Shown: positions 44,559 to 56,374, counted from the first letter of the stretch. The stretch is DNA of 64,000 nucleotides from Rutstroemia sp. NJR-2017a BVV2 (GCA_002946415.1 NJPS01000050.1:372001-436000), one strand, 5' to 3'. The notes: generated by a model from the sequence alone, not told the origin. A program made the numbers and translations.

Positions 44559-45761
44559 ATGTTCCCCCTCCTCCGCAAACCCTCCCCCTCACCCCTCCTC
44601 CGCCCGCTGCTCTCCCATCCCCACTTCCCCCTCCCCCAGCGTCCCCTCAGCACAACCCCGACCCCTCCCCCACACATCACCCCCTCCTCCCTCCCCCCCC
44701 GCATCTACGACACGCACACCCACGTCAGCGACCCCATCCGCTTCCCGCCCTCCGCCCACGCGCAGTACCGTCCGCACGCAGCCAAGCTCGGCGATCTGTA
44801 CGCCATGTATCGGAAACTGGGCTTCGAGGACCCCAGTCGCAGCGTCAAGACCGTGCTGGTGCAGCCGTCGACGTATGGGCTCGATAACGGGTGTTTGTTG
44901 CAGGGGTTGGAGCAATTGACGCCGGCGAGGGGGAAGGGGGTGGTGGTTGTGGAGCCGGGGGAGAGGATGAGTGGGGAGGGGGGAGAGTTGGAGGAGTTGG
45001 GGATGTGGTGGGAGGGGGGGGTGAGGGGGGTGAGGGTTAATCTTAAGGTGGGTGGTTTCTTTTCTTGTTCGGGAAAGTGAGGGATGGATGGATGGATGGT
45101 GGGGGTGTGTGTATTCTGGTCATGTTACCTACAGCGTAGACCATGCAAGCAGGAGCACAAGATAAACATCCGATATTGTATCCTTATTAAACCCATCCAG
45201 TCCATAGGCAAAACCCTCTCCCCCCCCGAGCTCGAAGCCACCATCCTCTCCTACGCCGCCCTCCTCAAAGCCGCCCCCGGCGGTCCCTGGTCCCTCCAAA
45301 TCCACGCCGACCTCGCCAGCATGGTCAATCTCAAGCAGTGCATCCACCACCTCACGGGTATCTGCAGCGTCTGCATCGACCACTACGGGTGCCCGACTCT
45401 CCCGCGCGACACTCCCCCCAACCACCCCCACGACCTGCGCAGCGTGCCCGGCTGGGAAGATCTCAAATCCCTAATGCAAGACCACAACGTCTTCGTGAAG
45501 ATCTCCGCCCCGTACCGCATCGCCGGCGCGCGGGGCTGGGACGATATCGAGGAACTGACGAAGGAGTTGCTTGCGGTGAAAGGGGGCACGCAGGTCCTGT
45601 GGGCGAGCGATTGGCCGCATACGAGGTTTGAAGGGAAGGTGGATGTGGGGGAGTTTGTGAGGAGGTGTGTGCAGTGGTGTGAGGGGGATCAGGGGTTGGT
45701 GGATCGGCTTTTTTGGGAGAATCCGCGGAGGATGTGGGGGGAGGAGGGGGTGGTGGGGTGA
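44559..45761 (+). CDS. Metal-dependent amidohydrolase (amidohydrolase-2 / PDC-hydrolase-like)
   Basis: TIM-barrel hydrolase of the amidohydrolase-2 family (relatives open lactone rings such as 2-pyrone-4,6-dicarboxylate). Exons are 44559-45047 and 45201-45761, giving 349 aa. The N-terminal 45 residues are Pro/Leu/Arg/His-rich without acids, like an organelle presequence. Family marks are IYDTHTHVSDP (metal-binding HxH), LQIHAD, CIDHYGCP and the C-terminal catalytic Asp in WASDWPH, followed by ENPRRMWG. Each exon runs from C-rich to G-rich on the coding strand. The substrate is unknown. The start at 44559 is the first ATG. Confidence 0.88.
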
Positions 45762-47778
45762 AAGGAGAAGGGGAGGGGGTGGTGGTCGGGGTGGGGGGTT
45801 ATGCCGATTTGGATTCCGGATATTTTTTAGAGGGGGAGGGGGTTGTGGTGGGTTGGTAGTAATGGGCGGGTTGGAATGGGTCTATGCAGGTTTTAGGTAT
45901 GAAGAATGCTTTCAATATGGGTTTGATGGTTGCTTCCGTTGAATCTGAGGCAGTTGATGCTTTCTGATCTTTAATAGAGTCTGCGCTGACAAGAATTCAT
46001 CTCACGATGTCACACGGTACACAAATCTCACACCGAGCCCAAATCTCGCACCGCCCGTGAGGCCCTTGAATTCGGCACCCCTTCCTCCTGATCAGGAAGT
46101 ATAAGTACAGAATCATCATCCAGATGATCCAACTCTTAAGCCCGCTCTTTTCACTAGTCCTCTCCTTCTTCTCTTCTCTTCTCTTCTCCTCTCCCCTCTT
46201 CCCCCTTCCTTCTTCCTTGTTTTCCCTTTACTTTCCTCTTCTCTCCCCCGTTCCGTTGCTTCTCCCCCTACATATTTATGATATTCCACAGCTAGATCTT
46301 TCTCCCCTCCCCTACACTCCCAGAACTTGAAAGCGTGTCGCGCGTCTCGAATCGCTGAAAGAGACTTCCTCCTCACTGCTTGCTTCAAAACCGAAGCGTA
46401 TCACTAACTCGCCCATTCCAGCCAGATGAATAAGTTACGCCGTCTCGTTGCCTTGAGGCGCTCGTTCGTGTGCTGCGATGAAGATGTACGCGCTGTAACA
46501 GTCACGGTGCAATTTTCCAAGCGGGGACTGTGAGTAAAGATATATATCTTACTAGGGCGAATGAGATGGAGGAGATGGACTATATGTACGAACTAATAGG
46601 AAATCTTACGATGCGTTTATGTAATAGAGAAGCGACCCGACTTAAGTAACTACGTCTAGTATTCGTCGGAGCAGAATGACAAGGTGAGGATATAAATTCC
46701 TCGTCACGCCACCTAACTTTTCGCGTGCCTGGCTGATGGTTCTTCTCAGCTGGTCATTTATGTGCGGGAAACACTTCTTGGCGGGGATGAGGTTTATCTA
46801 GCAGTTAACAGTTCAGCCCTACCCGACGTCAAGATTCTAGCACAGTATAGAGTCTCAGAACCAATCGCCTGGTATAATATCCAAAATTGCACCATGTTTT
46901 ATATTCAAACTCGTAGCTCTTTCATCATTCGCGTATTTGTGTCATTTGGCTTGTATATTTCGTTGCTACAGAAACTGTTTTTGAGTATAGATTCAGATCT
47001 AGATTCTCTTACTCAAGTGGCTCTGCTCCAGTGCTTCCTGAGATTACACCTCGCAATCAAACTATAGACCAGCTTTCTAGACTCATAAATGGTCTTGCTG
47101 CTCTTGCAACCTTCATTTGGCGGGTACGGGTAGTTCCTATCACAGTGTTGTACATACATATCGATTACATGACATATATATGAATGAAATCAGGATTCAG
47201 GAAAGTCTGGGAAGATGTTCCAAAGTGATCTGGAAAAGGGGAGAAGGATTACAAGGCGGAATGGGAATCGTGGATCAATGCTATTTTGATGGACCAAGAG
47301 GACGATGAGAGGATGGGGAAGGAGAGGAAGCGGATACTTATCGATCGTGTGTTGAAAATGATCTGCTTTTAGGTACATTCTTGGAGTGAGAGGTAAAGTA
47401 TATAGACTCTGTTCGCCTACATTGTTTCAAAGAGAGAGGTAATATGGTCTCCATCGTGCAAAAGTTGTACTAGCCCTGGATATTCTCATTTCTAGAGCAT
47501 CGGAATGTGCAGTAGTTTGCCTATTCTCGCCTTGTCGAGTAAGGTTCGTTTGATTGTTGGAGTATTATTTGGATATTTGGTTTGACGAACAGGGATTGAA
47601 TAAAATTCTGAGAATTTATAAATATCTAAAGTACTAGAATTGAATACACCAACCGCCCATCTCTCGTCACAGTCGCAAAAGTTAGATACAGTATCTGCTA
47701 CAACAAACTAAACCACCCAATTCCCCTTCACCGCATCCAAAATATACACATAGTGATATAGTCACACCCAAAGCACAT
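45762..47778. other. Intergenic stretch, 2 kb
   Basis: No gene recognised. The first 100 bases after the amidohydrolase stop remain strongly G-rich. A (tctct)n tract lies at about 46155-46190. Confidence 0.5.
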
Positions 47779-49524
47779 TTAGTAAACCGGAACCTTAAAC
47801 GCATCAAAAGTATAAGTCCAACTCTCAACCGAAGCCTCATCATCCACACAATCGAAAGCAGTGCTATTACTCTTCCAAAGTGGACGCGTCGGCCACTGGC
47901 AAAGCATCTGCGTCTCCCCCGCATACGTACCCGAAGAAACAGTCGCATTAAGAGCCGTAGGCTTGACTCCGTTCTCCACCCAGTCGATCATGATTTCCAT
48001 ATTATTCTCAGGGTAGGGACCGGGTTGGAGAGAGTTAGTTCCGCAGTGTGCTGCGCCTGGGATCAGGTAGAATTGGTACCAGTCTTGCAGTGCGGCGAGA
48101 CTCTCTTCGGCGGTGGAGTTGGGGTACATGATGGAGCGGATGGATTGCCAGTAGTGGACTGATGAGGCTGCGGGAATACTGGGGTCGGATTCGCCGTGGT
48201 AGTGGAGGAGTTTGCCGCCAGAGGATTGGAAAGGGGTTAAGTCCGGAAGAGTCGTTTGCAAGCTATCTAGGTATCTGAACATACCGATGTTCATCCACTC
48301 AACGAGGGTGTCGTATGTTACGTTGTTCAAGTCGGAAAGATTGTCCAAATCAAGCAATTGCACAAACTTGGTAACGTATTCTCCACCGGTGGACGGAATG
48401 TTAAGTTCCCAAGTGCCGGTGCTGTTGTTGTATGTAGTATCGGCATCTGAAAGGTCGGAACCAATTTGCCAAGATAGATAGGCGCGTTCATTCTGGGAGT
48501 TGTGAAGGCCGTCATAGATGGCTTGAGCGAGAGCCACGCCCTCAGCAGTCACAGTTCCGTTCTGGGCCGGGGTAGAACTGGTTTGGCTACCCTCGGCGCG
48601 CTTGCTAAATCCGAATCCTAGGGAAGTGCTGGTGGTCGCGGCGCAGTAATACGATTCGCCGATGATGGAACTGAGGTTAAAGTTTAGCTTGCAAAGATCT
48701 GTGCGCGATATCACACCATCTGTTCGGCCGTCGAGAGGATCGCAAGCGGCAATGGTGGCGTTGACAATCTTGTCCAGTTCGCAGGGTGGTGGATAGTAAT
48801 CCATTGTGTGTTCAATGGTGGCTGGGAACACATGAAGGACTTGTTGCTGTGCGAAACGGAAAGCTGGAGCTCCAGTAATGACACCATCGTATTCCTCGCC
48901 CCAGCGCTGGACTTGACTCATACCCTCTCTTCCTCCATCAGAGCATCCTTCATAGTAAGTGTAGACCTTCGTGTCATCAGACAAGCCATAGAAGCCCTTG
49001 GTGAGCGTCTTCCCAACCTGGGTCATCTCACCTAATGCCTGGTATCCGAACATGTGTGTCGCATCCCAATTGATGGATCCATTGCCGTACAAGACTACCT
49101 CGTCGTAACTGTAGTCGAAAGCATCATATCCTGCACTGGTAGCACCACCCACAGCACCATATGCAAGACCACCCGTCGCATCGCTAGAAAGAGAGAAGCC
49201 ACCTCCACCAGCAACGTAGAAGCGATTTTCAAAATCAGAAGGGCTTGGGAAAGCATACTTGATAACCACCTGATCACCCTTGCCGGTATGAGTGTAGGTA
49301 ACTGTAACGTTGCAGTAGGTGTAGGTGGCGGTGCTGCCCATACCGGCAGATGCGTTGTAAACAGCGCTCGCTGTCACGGCTGAAGGAATCAAGTCGATAC
49401 CTAGCAAAGTTCCATTGGCGGGTATGGCGGCCTGTACATTGGATACTGTGCATACATCAGAGAGTGATGCAGCGTTCGCCGTCGCCGCAAGGGCTGCGAC
49501 AGCTACGCGCGAAGATTGACGCAT
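47779..49524 (-). CDS. Secreted tannase / feruloyl esterase family enzyme
   Basis: Intronless, 581 aa. Extracellular serine esterase that hydrolyses tannins or feruloyl esters of plant material. The signal peptide is MRQSSRVAVAALAATANAAS, with cleavage likely near residue 19. The nucleophile elbow is YEGCSDGGREG (Ser195, preceded by the Cys194 that bonds to the partner Cys near the catalytic His). The acid is in HGESDPSIPAAS and the His in PGAAHCG. FSKRAEG carries a Kex2-type KR site in the middle of the chain, as in Aspergillus tannase, which is cut into two linked subunits. Many N-glycosylation sites (NGT, NAS, NVT, NNST). The gene is intact. Substrate range cannot be told. Confidence 0.94.
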   Translation of the reverse strand: MRQSSRVAVAALAATANAASLSDVCTVSNVQAAIPANGTLLGIDLIPSAVTASAVYNASAGMGSTATYTYCNVTVTYTHTGKGDQVVIKYAFPSPSDFENRFYVAGGGGFSLSSDATGGLAYGAVGGATSAGYDAFDYSYDEVVLYGNGSINWDATHMFGYQALGEMTQVGKTLTKGFYGLSDDTKVYTYYEGCSDGGREGMSQVQRWGEEYDGVITGAPAFRFAQQQVLHVFPATIEHTMDYYPPPCELDKIVNATIAACDPLDGRTDGVISRTDLCKLNFNLSSIIGESYYCAATTSTSLGFGFSKRAEGSQTSSTPAQNGTVTAEGVALAQAIYDGLHNSQNERAYLSWQIGSDLSDADTTYNNSTGTWELNIPSTGGEYVTKFVQLLDLDNLSDLNNVTYDTLVEWMNIGMFRYLDSLQTTLPDLTPFQSSGGKLLHYHGESDPSIPAASSVHYWQSIRSIMYPNSTAEESLAALQDWYQFYLIPGAAHCGTNSLQPGPYPENNMEIMIDWVENGVKPTALNATVSSGTYAGETQMLCQWPTRPLWKSNSTAFDCVDDEASVESWTYTFDAFKVPVY

Positions 49525-50310
49525 GTTGATGATGAGGTCGAGGAAATTAAGGGAAGAAACGAGAGCGTGCCAAAAGAATGTTCGGTTTGGATTATATCAA
49601 CGAATGTGAAGCAAGTGCCGAGTATTCCAACGCCGGCACTTGCAGAGCATTATATATGTGTCGAAATTCCCACCAAGACTTTGAGCGGTCCATCATTATG
49701 ATCTGGAGATGAAGATGGTCAAGGGGTTTCGCGTCGCCGCGTCATGTATGGGCCGACTCATAAAATTGAGTCAAGGCATAGAAACAAAAGTAGGTAATCG
49801 TCTTCGTAGAACGAAACGAAACGAAACAAAATGTCAAGCTGACCCCTGGAGATAATCGACGACGACTACGTCGGCCCTCCACGTTTCCTGACTAACTCAT
49901 AACCTTGAAACTCCGGTGTAGGGCTGGACTGGACTGATTTTTTGATTTCCTGAGCAGGTCAAAGGCGGGGTTACGTAATTGCCGGACGAAATCACCAGAA
50001 AGTGTCGGTTTGTTGTCCGCCTCGTCCACCACATCCACTTCGATAAGATGTTGAGCCACGCGTGAAATGGGCGTTAGGAGTATTTTGGTGGCTATGTCGC
50101 CTCGTGGCGATGAAGTTGACTAGGTGTAGTGCTCAAGGATTTCGGGACCGAAGCTAGAGACCCACTTTCTCGCAGTTGTGATTGGACAACAGTGCCGCGT
50201 GTCGCTTGTCTCATGTGATTACAATTTTTACGACGGACTGCATGGTGGTCAAGCACACAGTACGCATGATATTCTACCGACTCCAGATGAACTGCGGCAT
50301 GAAACAGCTC
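49525..50310. other. Tannase upstream region
   Basis: Promoter side of the tannase gene. Includes a short (aacga)n run near 49809. No gene seen. Confidence 0.5.
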
Positions 50311-50364
50311 TTCTAAGGGAAATGCCGCTTCTAAGGGAAATGCCGCTTCTAAGGGAAATGCCGA
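50311..50364. repeat. Three tandem copies of an 18-bp unit
   Basis: The unit ttctaagggaaatgccgc occurs at 50311, 50329 and 50347, the third with one change at its last base. It keeps a frame (LLREMP repeated) inside a short open frame that I do not regard as a gene. Confidence 0.9.
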
Positions 50365-50497
50365 GATTTCGAGTGTTCACCGACAAAAGATCGAGTCAAG
50401 TTAAGACATCTCACATCTGAGTGTCTCCCTTTGGACCAGAAAGCTCAACTAGGAGGCCGCTGGCAAAGTTGCGAATCCCTAGAGACCTTTCCTATTC

Positions 50498-50887
50498 GAT
50501 CTGGAACCTCCCAAATGGCTACACCTCCCATATGCATATAGGACCCCTCCCAGATGCCTACGAACCTACAAATATCCACAACAACCTACTAAAGAGCTCT
50601 TACTTTTACTTTATAATAAGTCTATTAGAATAAATCTAAAGATAAGTAACTATTAACCTTATCACTGCCCTACCTCGCCGGCGATCAAGATTAATCCTTA
50701 TCGCCGGCGAGGTTGGGCGCCGACAAGGTTGATACTTGCTTATCTTTTAGATTTAGGTAGACTCTTTCTGATAAACTTACTATTAAGCAAAAATAAAAGC
50801 TCTTTGGTAGGCTTTTATAAGTTCGTAGGCATTTGGGAGGTTCCTATATCGATATGGGAAGCGTAGCGATATGGGAGGTTCCAGATC
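50498..50887. mobile_element. 390-bp foldback / MITE-like palindromic element
   Basis: The whole stretch is one imperfect inverted repeat. The ends gatctggaacctccca (50498-50513) and its reverse complement (50872-50887) match exactly. The arms of about 195 bp stay similar throughout (tgcctacgaac, agagctctta, aataaatctaaa and gataag blocks pair in order). The centre has perfect 13-bp arms cctcgccggcgat (50673-50685) and atcgccggcgagg (50700-50712) around a 14-nt loop, symmetrical about 50692.5. No coding capacity. I could not see a clear target-site duplication. Confidence 0.75.
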
Positions 50888-52160
50888 ACTTATCACCAAC
50901 CCCCTTCACATCCCTCGCAGCGTTCATCATAAACATCGCGGAAGAAGAAATATTAGGTTTGGTCTGGGCTCATCCAGATAATACGCCGTCTTGGCGCCAG
51001 ACACATACGTGGAGCAGTGGGAGCAACATGACAAGCGCATGCTCACGTCCACATTCAGCCCTATCGGCTAATAAATGATGACGATGATAGGAGATTAGAC
51101 GAGGATGCTAGACACTAGAAAGGTACCAGTCAACAACGCTGAAGATACAGCGCCACGTCTACGGTGCAGAAGAATTGACCATTCTTTGCCCGAGCTCTTA
51201 CAGGTCGCTCGAAGGACCTTTGCTATCGTAAATTGAAACAAAGAATGAGCCATATCACGGTTGTCACCTCACACTGGGAGAATACTTCGGTGACATTAGT
51301 GTCATCCAGAAGGGGACGCGCAGCGACCTCCGCCATGCTGGTAGGGTCTGTTAGTTCGTGCTCAAAAATATATGCAAGCTTTCCGTAATTAATTCGAGCT
51401 GGATAGAAGGCAACAGCTATTTCTTGGTATTTATGTGGATTTGGTACTGACGAAAAGCAAGTAGCTGTAGTGCGTAGGCAGCGTAGCAACGGGACGTCGT
51501 TAAGCATTCGACTTCACATAAACATTGGAGTTTGTGGAATCGGAGAATCTGAACTATAAATGCTCAAAAATTGTTTGAACTATGATGTCATCTATAATCG
51601 AATTGACGCAGCCTCTGCTGCGAGCGGCGAAAATCAGGTCAAGCAAGGCTATGTAGCGGCTCTGCAGGTCACTTGTTCAGCTGAGCACAGCTACAACAGA
51701 TGGGTCATGACGATTACGACTGTTGACCCATTGTTAAAAGTTAGACATGAATAGAACTGGGGAAATAATCAACTACTTCCATAATGTCGGGTATCTATTA
51801 TATACATTATATTATACACATTGAGAAAGTCGTTGATTCAAATACCACAAGAACTTGTTCTTGGTATTGTGCCCGTGTTTTCACAAAGACCACTCAATTT
51901 ACTCGGCGTATTAACGTATATATAACCGAGATGATCTCTAATAAGGTTGGTATTTCTGTGACTGGAGGTGCGCGCATCTTAACTTGGAAGCGGAATACTT
52001 GTTACTTGCTTCTTCTCAGCCTTTTCTTCTTTTGCGAGCAAGGATTTAATGGCGCGGAAACTCCAGCGCGGTGTATGCCGGCGAAGAGATGCAAAGGTTT
52101 CACCAAGGAACCGCACCACTAGCATCCGTCTATGAAGTACTAGCTAGGTCTGTTATAGTT
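50888..52160. other. Gene-poor stretch right of the foldback element
   Basis: 1.27 kb without a recognisable gene; open frames are short and unconvincing. Confidence 0.5.
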
Positions 52161-53957
52161 TCAAGGGCGTTTTGTGAAAATCAATTGACAGCCGTCCTAT
52201 TTTCATTAGCTGAAGGACGGGTGGGAGACCGGAAGTGTGAATAGATTTAACACTTACCATCGGAAATAGCGTCGCAAACACTCTGATCTCTTCTGATGTA
52301 GGCGTGGCATGATGCTTCCAATCCAACTCCAGTGCTGCTTTCCCAATCATGCCTGCCATTGACAAGGGTACGTATCTTCGAGCGAGACAGTCATGTGGAC
52401 CAGCACCAAACACAAGCCAATTTTTGGTTTTGGATTCGGCGTCGCCGGATATCCAGCGCTCGGGGTCGAAGAAGTCAGGGTTGGGGTAAACCTCTGGATC
52501 ATGTAGCGCTGGGTAGCAGGATGGAATGATCATAGACCCTTTGGGAACCGTGTAGTTAGGTGTGACGGGGAAGTTCTTTGTCGCAAGGTAGGGAACAAAG
52601 ATGACAGGCGGCCGGTGACGGAGAAGCTCCTTAATGACCGCGTTGGTATAGGTGAGTGACTCTAGCATGGGAAGGTCGAAGGGCTTATTCCTATCACCAC
52701 CACGTGCCGCCAGGTTCTCTTCTCGCAATCGATCCAGTACATCAGGCCGCTGGGCGAGAATCTGAAATAGCCAAGTTGTAGCACTACTCGACGCATCCTG
52801 GGACGCAAAAAGGAAAGTGAACAACGTCTCTCCAATTTCCTCGTTCGTGAATTCGCGGATGAGATTTGTCGGTTTCTCAACGTTCGTCTCCCCTGCAGCG
52901 ATCCTTGTGCGATATTTTTCAGACTCCATCATATGAAGCACCCAATGGTCGACGACACAGGTCGGCGTGGCACCGGTTGCCATATTTGCCTTGCACGCGG
53001 CTGCACACTTGGCGAATTCGACATGAACAGCATCTGCTGTCCGCTTTCCCAGCCAAGGCTTCGTGAATGGTATGTACAGTGATAGTGGGACATTGACCAA
53101 CTCAAGCGCAGCGGTAGCAAGGTAGAAGTCATCGGCAATCTTCTTGACCGCGTCCTGAGAAATATAATCACCAAAGAATGTACGACACGAGATCGCACAA
53201 TTGATTTCGCGAAACAATGGCATGAAAGCCATCGGCAACCCGCCATTCGCCTGGCTAGCGGCAACGAACTTGTCAAAATAATCCGACAGCACCTTTTCTT
53301 GTACAGGAAGGTAGGTGGCGATGGCTTTATTGGTGAACAGAGGAGTCAAGCCCCGTCGATACTCGGCATGGGCCCTGCCCTGAAGAAAGACCCATGCTTT
53401 GTGGCCTAAGATGTCTTTGGCAACTGGTACAATGCATGGTTCGGCGAAATTGGGTGACTTGAATACCTTATGGGCAATATCTCGGTCGGACGCGAGAACG
53501 ACAAATCTAGAAGTAATGGTATGAGCAGGGAAGTATATGTGCACAGGCGTCCGCCACACGGAGGCGAAAATGGACAAAGACATACTTGTGAAATACGGAT
53601 ACGCAACTTAGAGGTCCACTAGCCCACTGTGCAAGATAAGAATCGAACTTTGGATGAAGCGCTTGAAGAAACGGGCCCATGAGGGGAATCTTGAACGGCG
53701 GTCCTGCGATAGAACCCTTTCGTTTGATATACATGACTAAAGGTTGAATCAGCTATTTGGAGAATCCCATAGGGCTTGGCTTTGTATTCACCTTGATCGT
53801 AAATTATCACACCAAGTAGAAATGTAACAACGTATTGCCAGGCGTGCCAGCCAGCGACAGTATCCAATAGAGTGCTGCGTGACTGGGGAGTGGCTGAAGG
53901 CCATGTCTGCGATAGCTCTGGCTGAGCCACGGAAGAGTTGAAAACTTGCGCGCCCAT
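52161..53957 (-). CDS. Cytochrome P450, CYP61/ERG5-like (sterol C-22 desaturase type)
   Basis: ERG5 (CYP61) puts the C-22 double bond into ergosterol in the ER. Minus-strand exons are 53957-53792, 53736-53586, 53506-52258 and 52196-52161, giving 533 aa. ERG5-like blocks are KGSIAGPPFKIPLMGPFLQA, SGPLSCVSVFHKFVV (across intron 2), FREINCAISCRTFFGDYIS, TLFTFLFASQDASSSATTW (I-helix), KELLRHRPPVIFVPYLAT (ExxR) and YTVPKGSMIIPSCYPALHDP. The last 12 codons, DGCQLIFTKRP, are supplied by a tiny final exon. The haem loop FGAGPHDCLARRYV (Cys479) has Ala where CxG is usual. It may be the main ERG5 or a diverged second copy. The neighbouring divergent Zn2Cys6 gene suggests shared control. Confidence 0.9.
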
Positions 53958-54767
53958 CTTATATCCCAGAACTAAACACGAAGCATTAGAATCTCAGTAA
54001 CCAAGCAGTTGGTGCTTTATATCCTTTTATCTCGGTTGCTGGGTGGATCTCAAAGCTGTGAGTTTCTCGAGAGAGAATTGGGCTGTGAATCCTCGCTCCA
54101 TGGCGTCAAATCTGATCTCCATAGTGTTCTTGCCTTGGACCGTACAGTGGTCCGTCGCCTTCGCCATTGACGCACAAGGCCTGACATCTCGACTCATTTG
54201 AGTGTCCAATTTCTTTCGGAGTGTTCCTCAATTCCGTGCTTGCTCGAGTTCCGTTCCATTCTCACACGGTTCGTTCTGAATATACAGCGTGTAAGCTGAC
54301 GGAAAAGGACTAGACTCCGAATCGCACCCTGTCTCTTCTGATATCGCCGGTCAGACAAGATACTTCGTCTGACATTAAGATGAGCGGTTGTAAAGATAGA
54401 GTCACAAGAGCGGGGTCTAGTCCTCTTTCAGCTAGACATATCTTGCGGAATCTAAACCATTTCGGGTCAAGGGTCTCTTAGACTAGGAACATTATTCAGC
54501 ACAGCACGGAAAGCGGAAAGTAAAAAGGGAGAAATTTGATGTCAAGGAGAAGGGGTACCGAAAGCTACATTCCAATTCCCCACCAGCGTGAGTTTTTGAT
54601 GTCTGATATACGTAACTTTGATGGCCTGGGTTATACTTATCCGCCATCCGGATTTGCTGCTTTGACCATGCTCGATTAGGTAGGGCTACGTTCTCCTCAA
54701 GTTTGTGCGGGCTATCACAGAGACTCTCTTTCAACCTTGATTGCTCCATATTCAGATCAAAAACACA
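53958..54767. other. Bidirectional promoter region, CYP61-like / Zn2Cys6
   Basis: 810 bp between divergent starts. No gene seen. A CGG-type palindrome search for Zn2Cys6 sites could be done here. Confidence 0.5.
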
Positions 54768-56374
54768 ATGCGACACACTCTTCGCCGGTCTTGTGCTGCA
54801 TGTGCCAGGTCCAAACACAGTTGCGACCTTCGCACACCGCGCTGCTCTCGCTGCCTTAAACGGAATGTTCAGTGCATCTATGCGAATGAACCTTTGAACA
54901 GCGCACCGCCAGCATTTCGTCGGGAGAACAACGGGCCAGTGAGGTACTTGAATGCTTCTGGGCCTCTCACCAGCTACAGATTCGGGTCTCTTGATCCTTT
55001 CGAGTCGTACCCACAAACGAGACTTCCTCGAGAACACGTGCAACGCCTAATCCACAGCTGTATGTATGATTCTCTTCGGCCACATCAAACCTTGCTCTAG
55101 CTCATCAGGACAGTTCTTCACAAGATTGCTTTTCAATACTATCCGCTTGATCTGAGTGCGACCTCAAATCCATTCCTTATCTCTTGGTGGCCACTAGCTT
55201 TGGGCGATCCGGCACTATTTCATGTCTCGCTGCAGACGGCATGCCTCGACGAGGAGCGATTGGCCCAAAAAGGCTTTCAAACGTCTGAAATGCTCATGGC
55301 CGACTCTGTGGCACTACTTAGACGGAAAGTCGAGGATATGTCACTGGCTGTTCAGGATGGTACTATGAATTCCGTCATTACTTTGGCAACTATCGAAGTA
55401 AGGTTCTTTCGAGGTCATATTATCCTTCGGCCAGGACCTTCGCTAATTTTTGATGGCTCTTAGTTCGGAAAGGGTAATATCAAAGTTGCCAAAATGCATG
55501 TCGAAGGGGTGAAAAGACTGGTTAAGATGAGAGATGGGATCAATTCGGTGAGGCAGACAAGCCCGCTCACTGCGAGAATGGTTAGCTGGTAAGTCGCCTG
55601 GCCGCTCTGTAGAGAATCTAAGTTCACACTTTTCAAAGGGTATCGATGCTGATTATGGGCCATCCTCAATTTGAAACACAAGATGATGCCGGCGTAGGAC
55701 ACGGCATACCTCCTATTCCCGAATGGCAATTACCCTCGATTGCTGATGATGATTGTCTATCCGAGCTCCGTAACAAGTGTATCGACCCAGAAGTTGAGAA
55801 CGTCTTCAAACGCCTACGCAGCATTTTCCAACGAGCTTCTCAGATGCCTTTGTCAACTGCACGACTTCATGATCTGACGTGTTTTGTCGTGCATCGTCTT
55901 CTTCTCTTGGCCCCAGACACCGCAAATCCTATTTCGTCACCGTTCACCGAATGCATCCGCTGCGCCATCATACTTTACATGTTTATTATCCATGGGCCAA
56001 CATACTACTCACATGCAGTTATATTGAATAAGATCGTCTCCCAGTTTGTTGAAAATCTCGACAAGGTTGATTTAGAATCTCGAGTGTATGATTCACTGGT
56101 CATGTGGCTCCTTGGGATTGGAATGGTAGGCTCATCCGGAACCGTCTTTTACCAACGTTTCACGCAGAAAGCACATGCAGCAAGTACTTCTCTACAACTA
56201 GTAGATTCAAATGCAGCCTTCGTCCGCACCAAAGGCATTCTATGGTTAGAGATGCCTCTGATTGAAGATGCATTTCGGTCCCATTGGGGCGCTGTACTGA
56301 ATGCCACCTGCCCACCGGGATCGATAATTTTTAGAGTCTCTGTTCCAGGCATTGCCGAAGATGCAGTTTCCTGA
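54768..56374 (+). CDS. Zn(2)-Cys(6) transcription factor
   Basis: Fungal binuclear zinc-cluster regulator. Exons are 54768-55059, 55114-55397, 55464-55588 and 55639-56374, giving 478 aa. The DNA-binding cluster sits at the N-terminus: CAACARSKHSCDLRTPRC then SRCLKRNVQC (C-x2-C-x6-C-x6-C-x2-C-x6-C). The middle part reads LIHSCFLHKIAFQYYPLDLS and SNPFLISWWPLALGDPALFH, the usual fungal-specific regulator pattern around the first intron, then MHVEGVKRLVKMRDGI. The C-terminal half is helical and uncharacterised. It shares a promoter region with the CYP61-like P450 and may regulate it; that is inference. Start: the ATG at 54768, 8 codons before the first Cys. Confidence 0.9.

Noticed and set aside
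46116..46388. Basic Arg/Glu/Lys-rich minus-strand frame opposite a tctct tract
   Set aside because: Translation of a simple repeat, not a protein gene.
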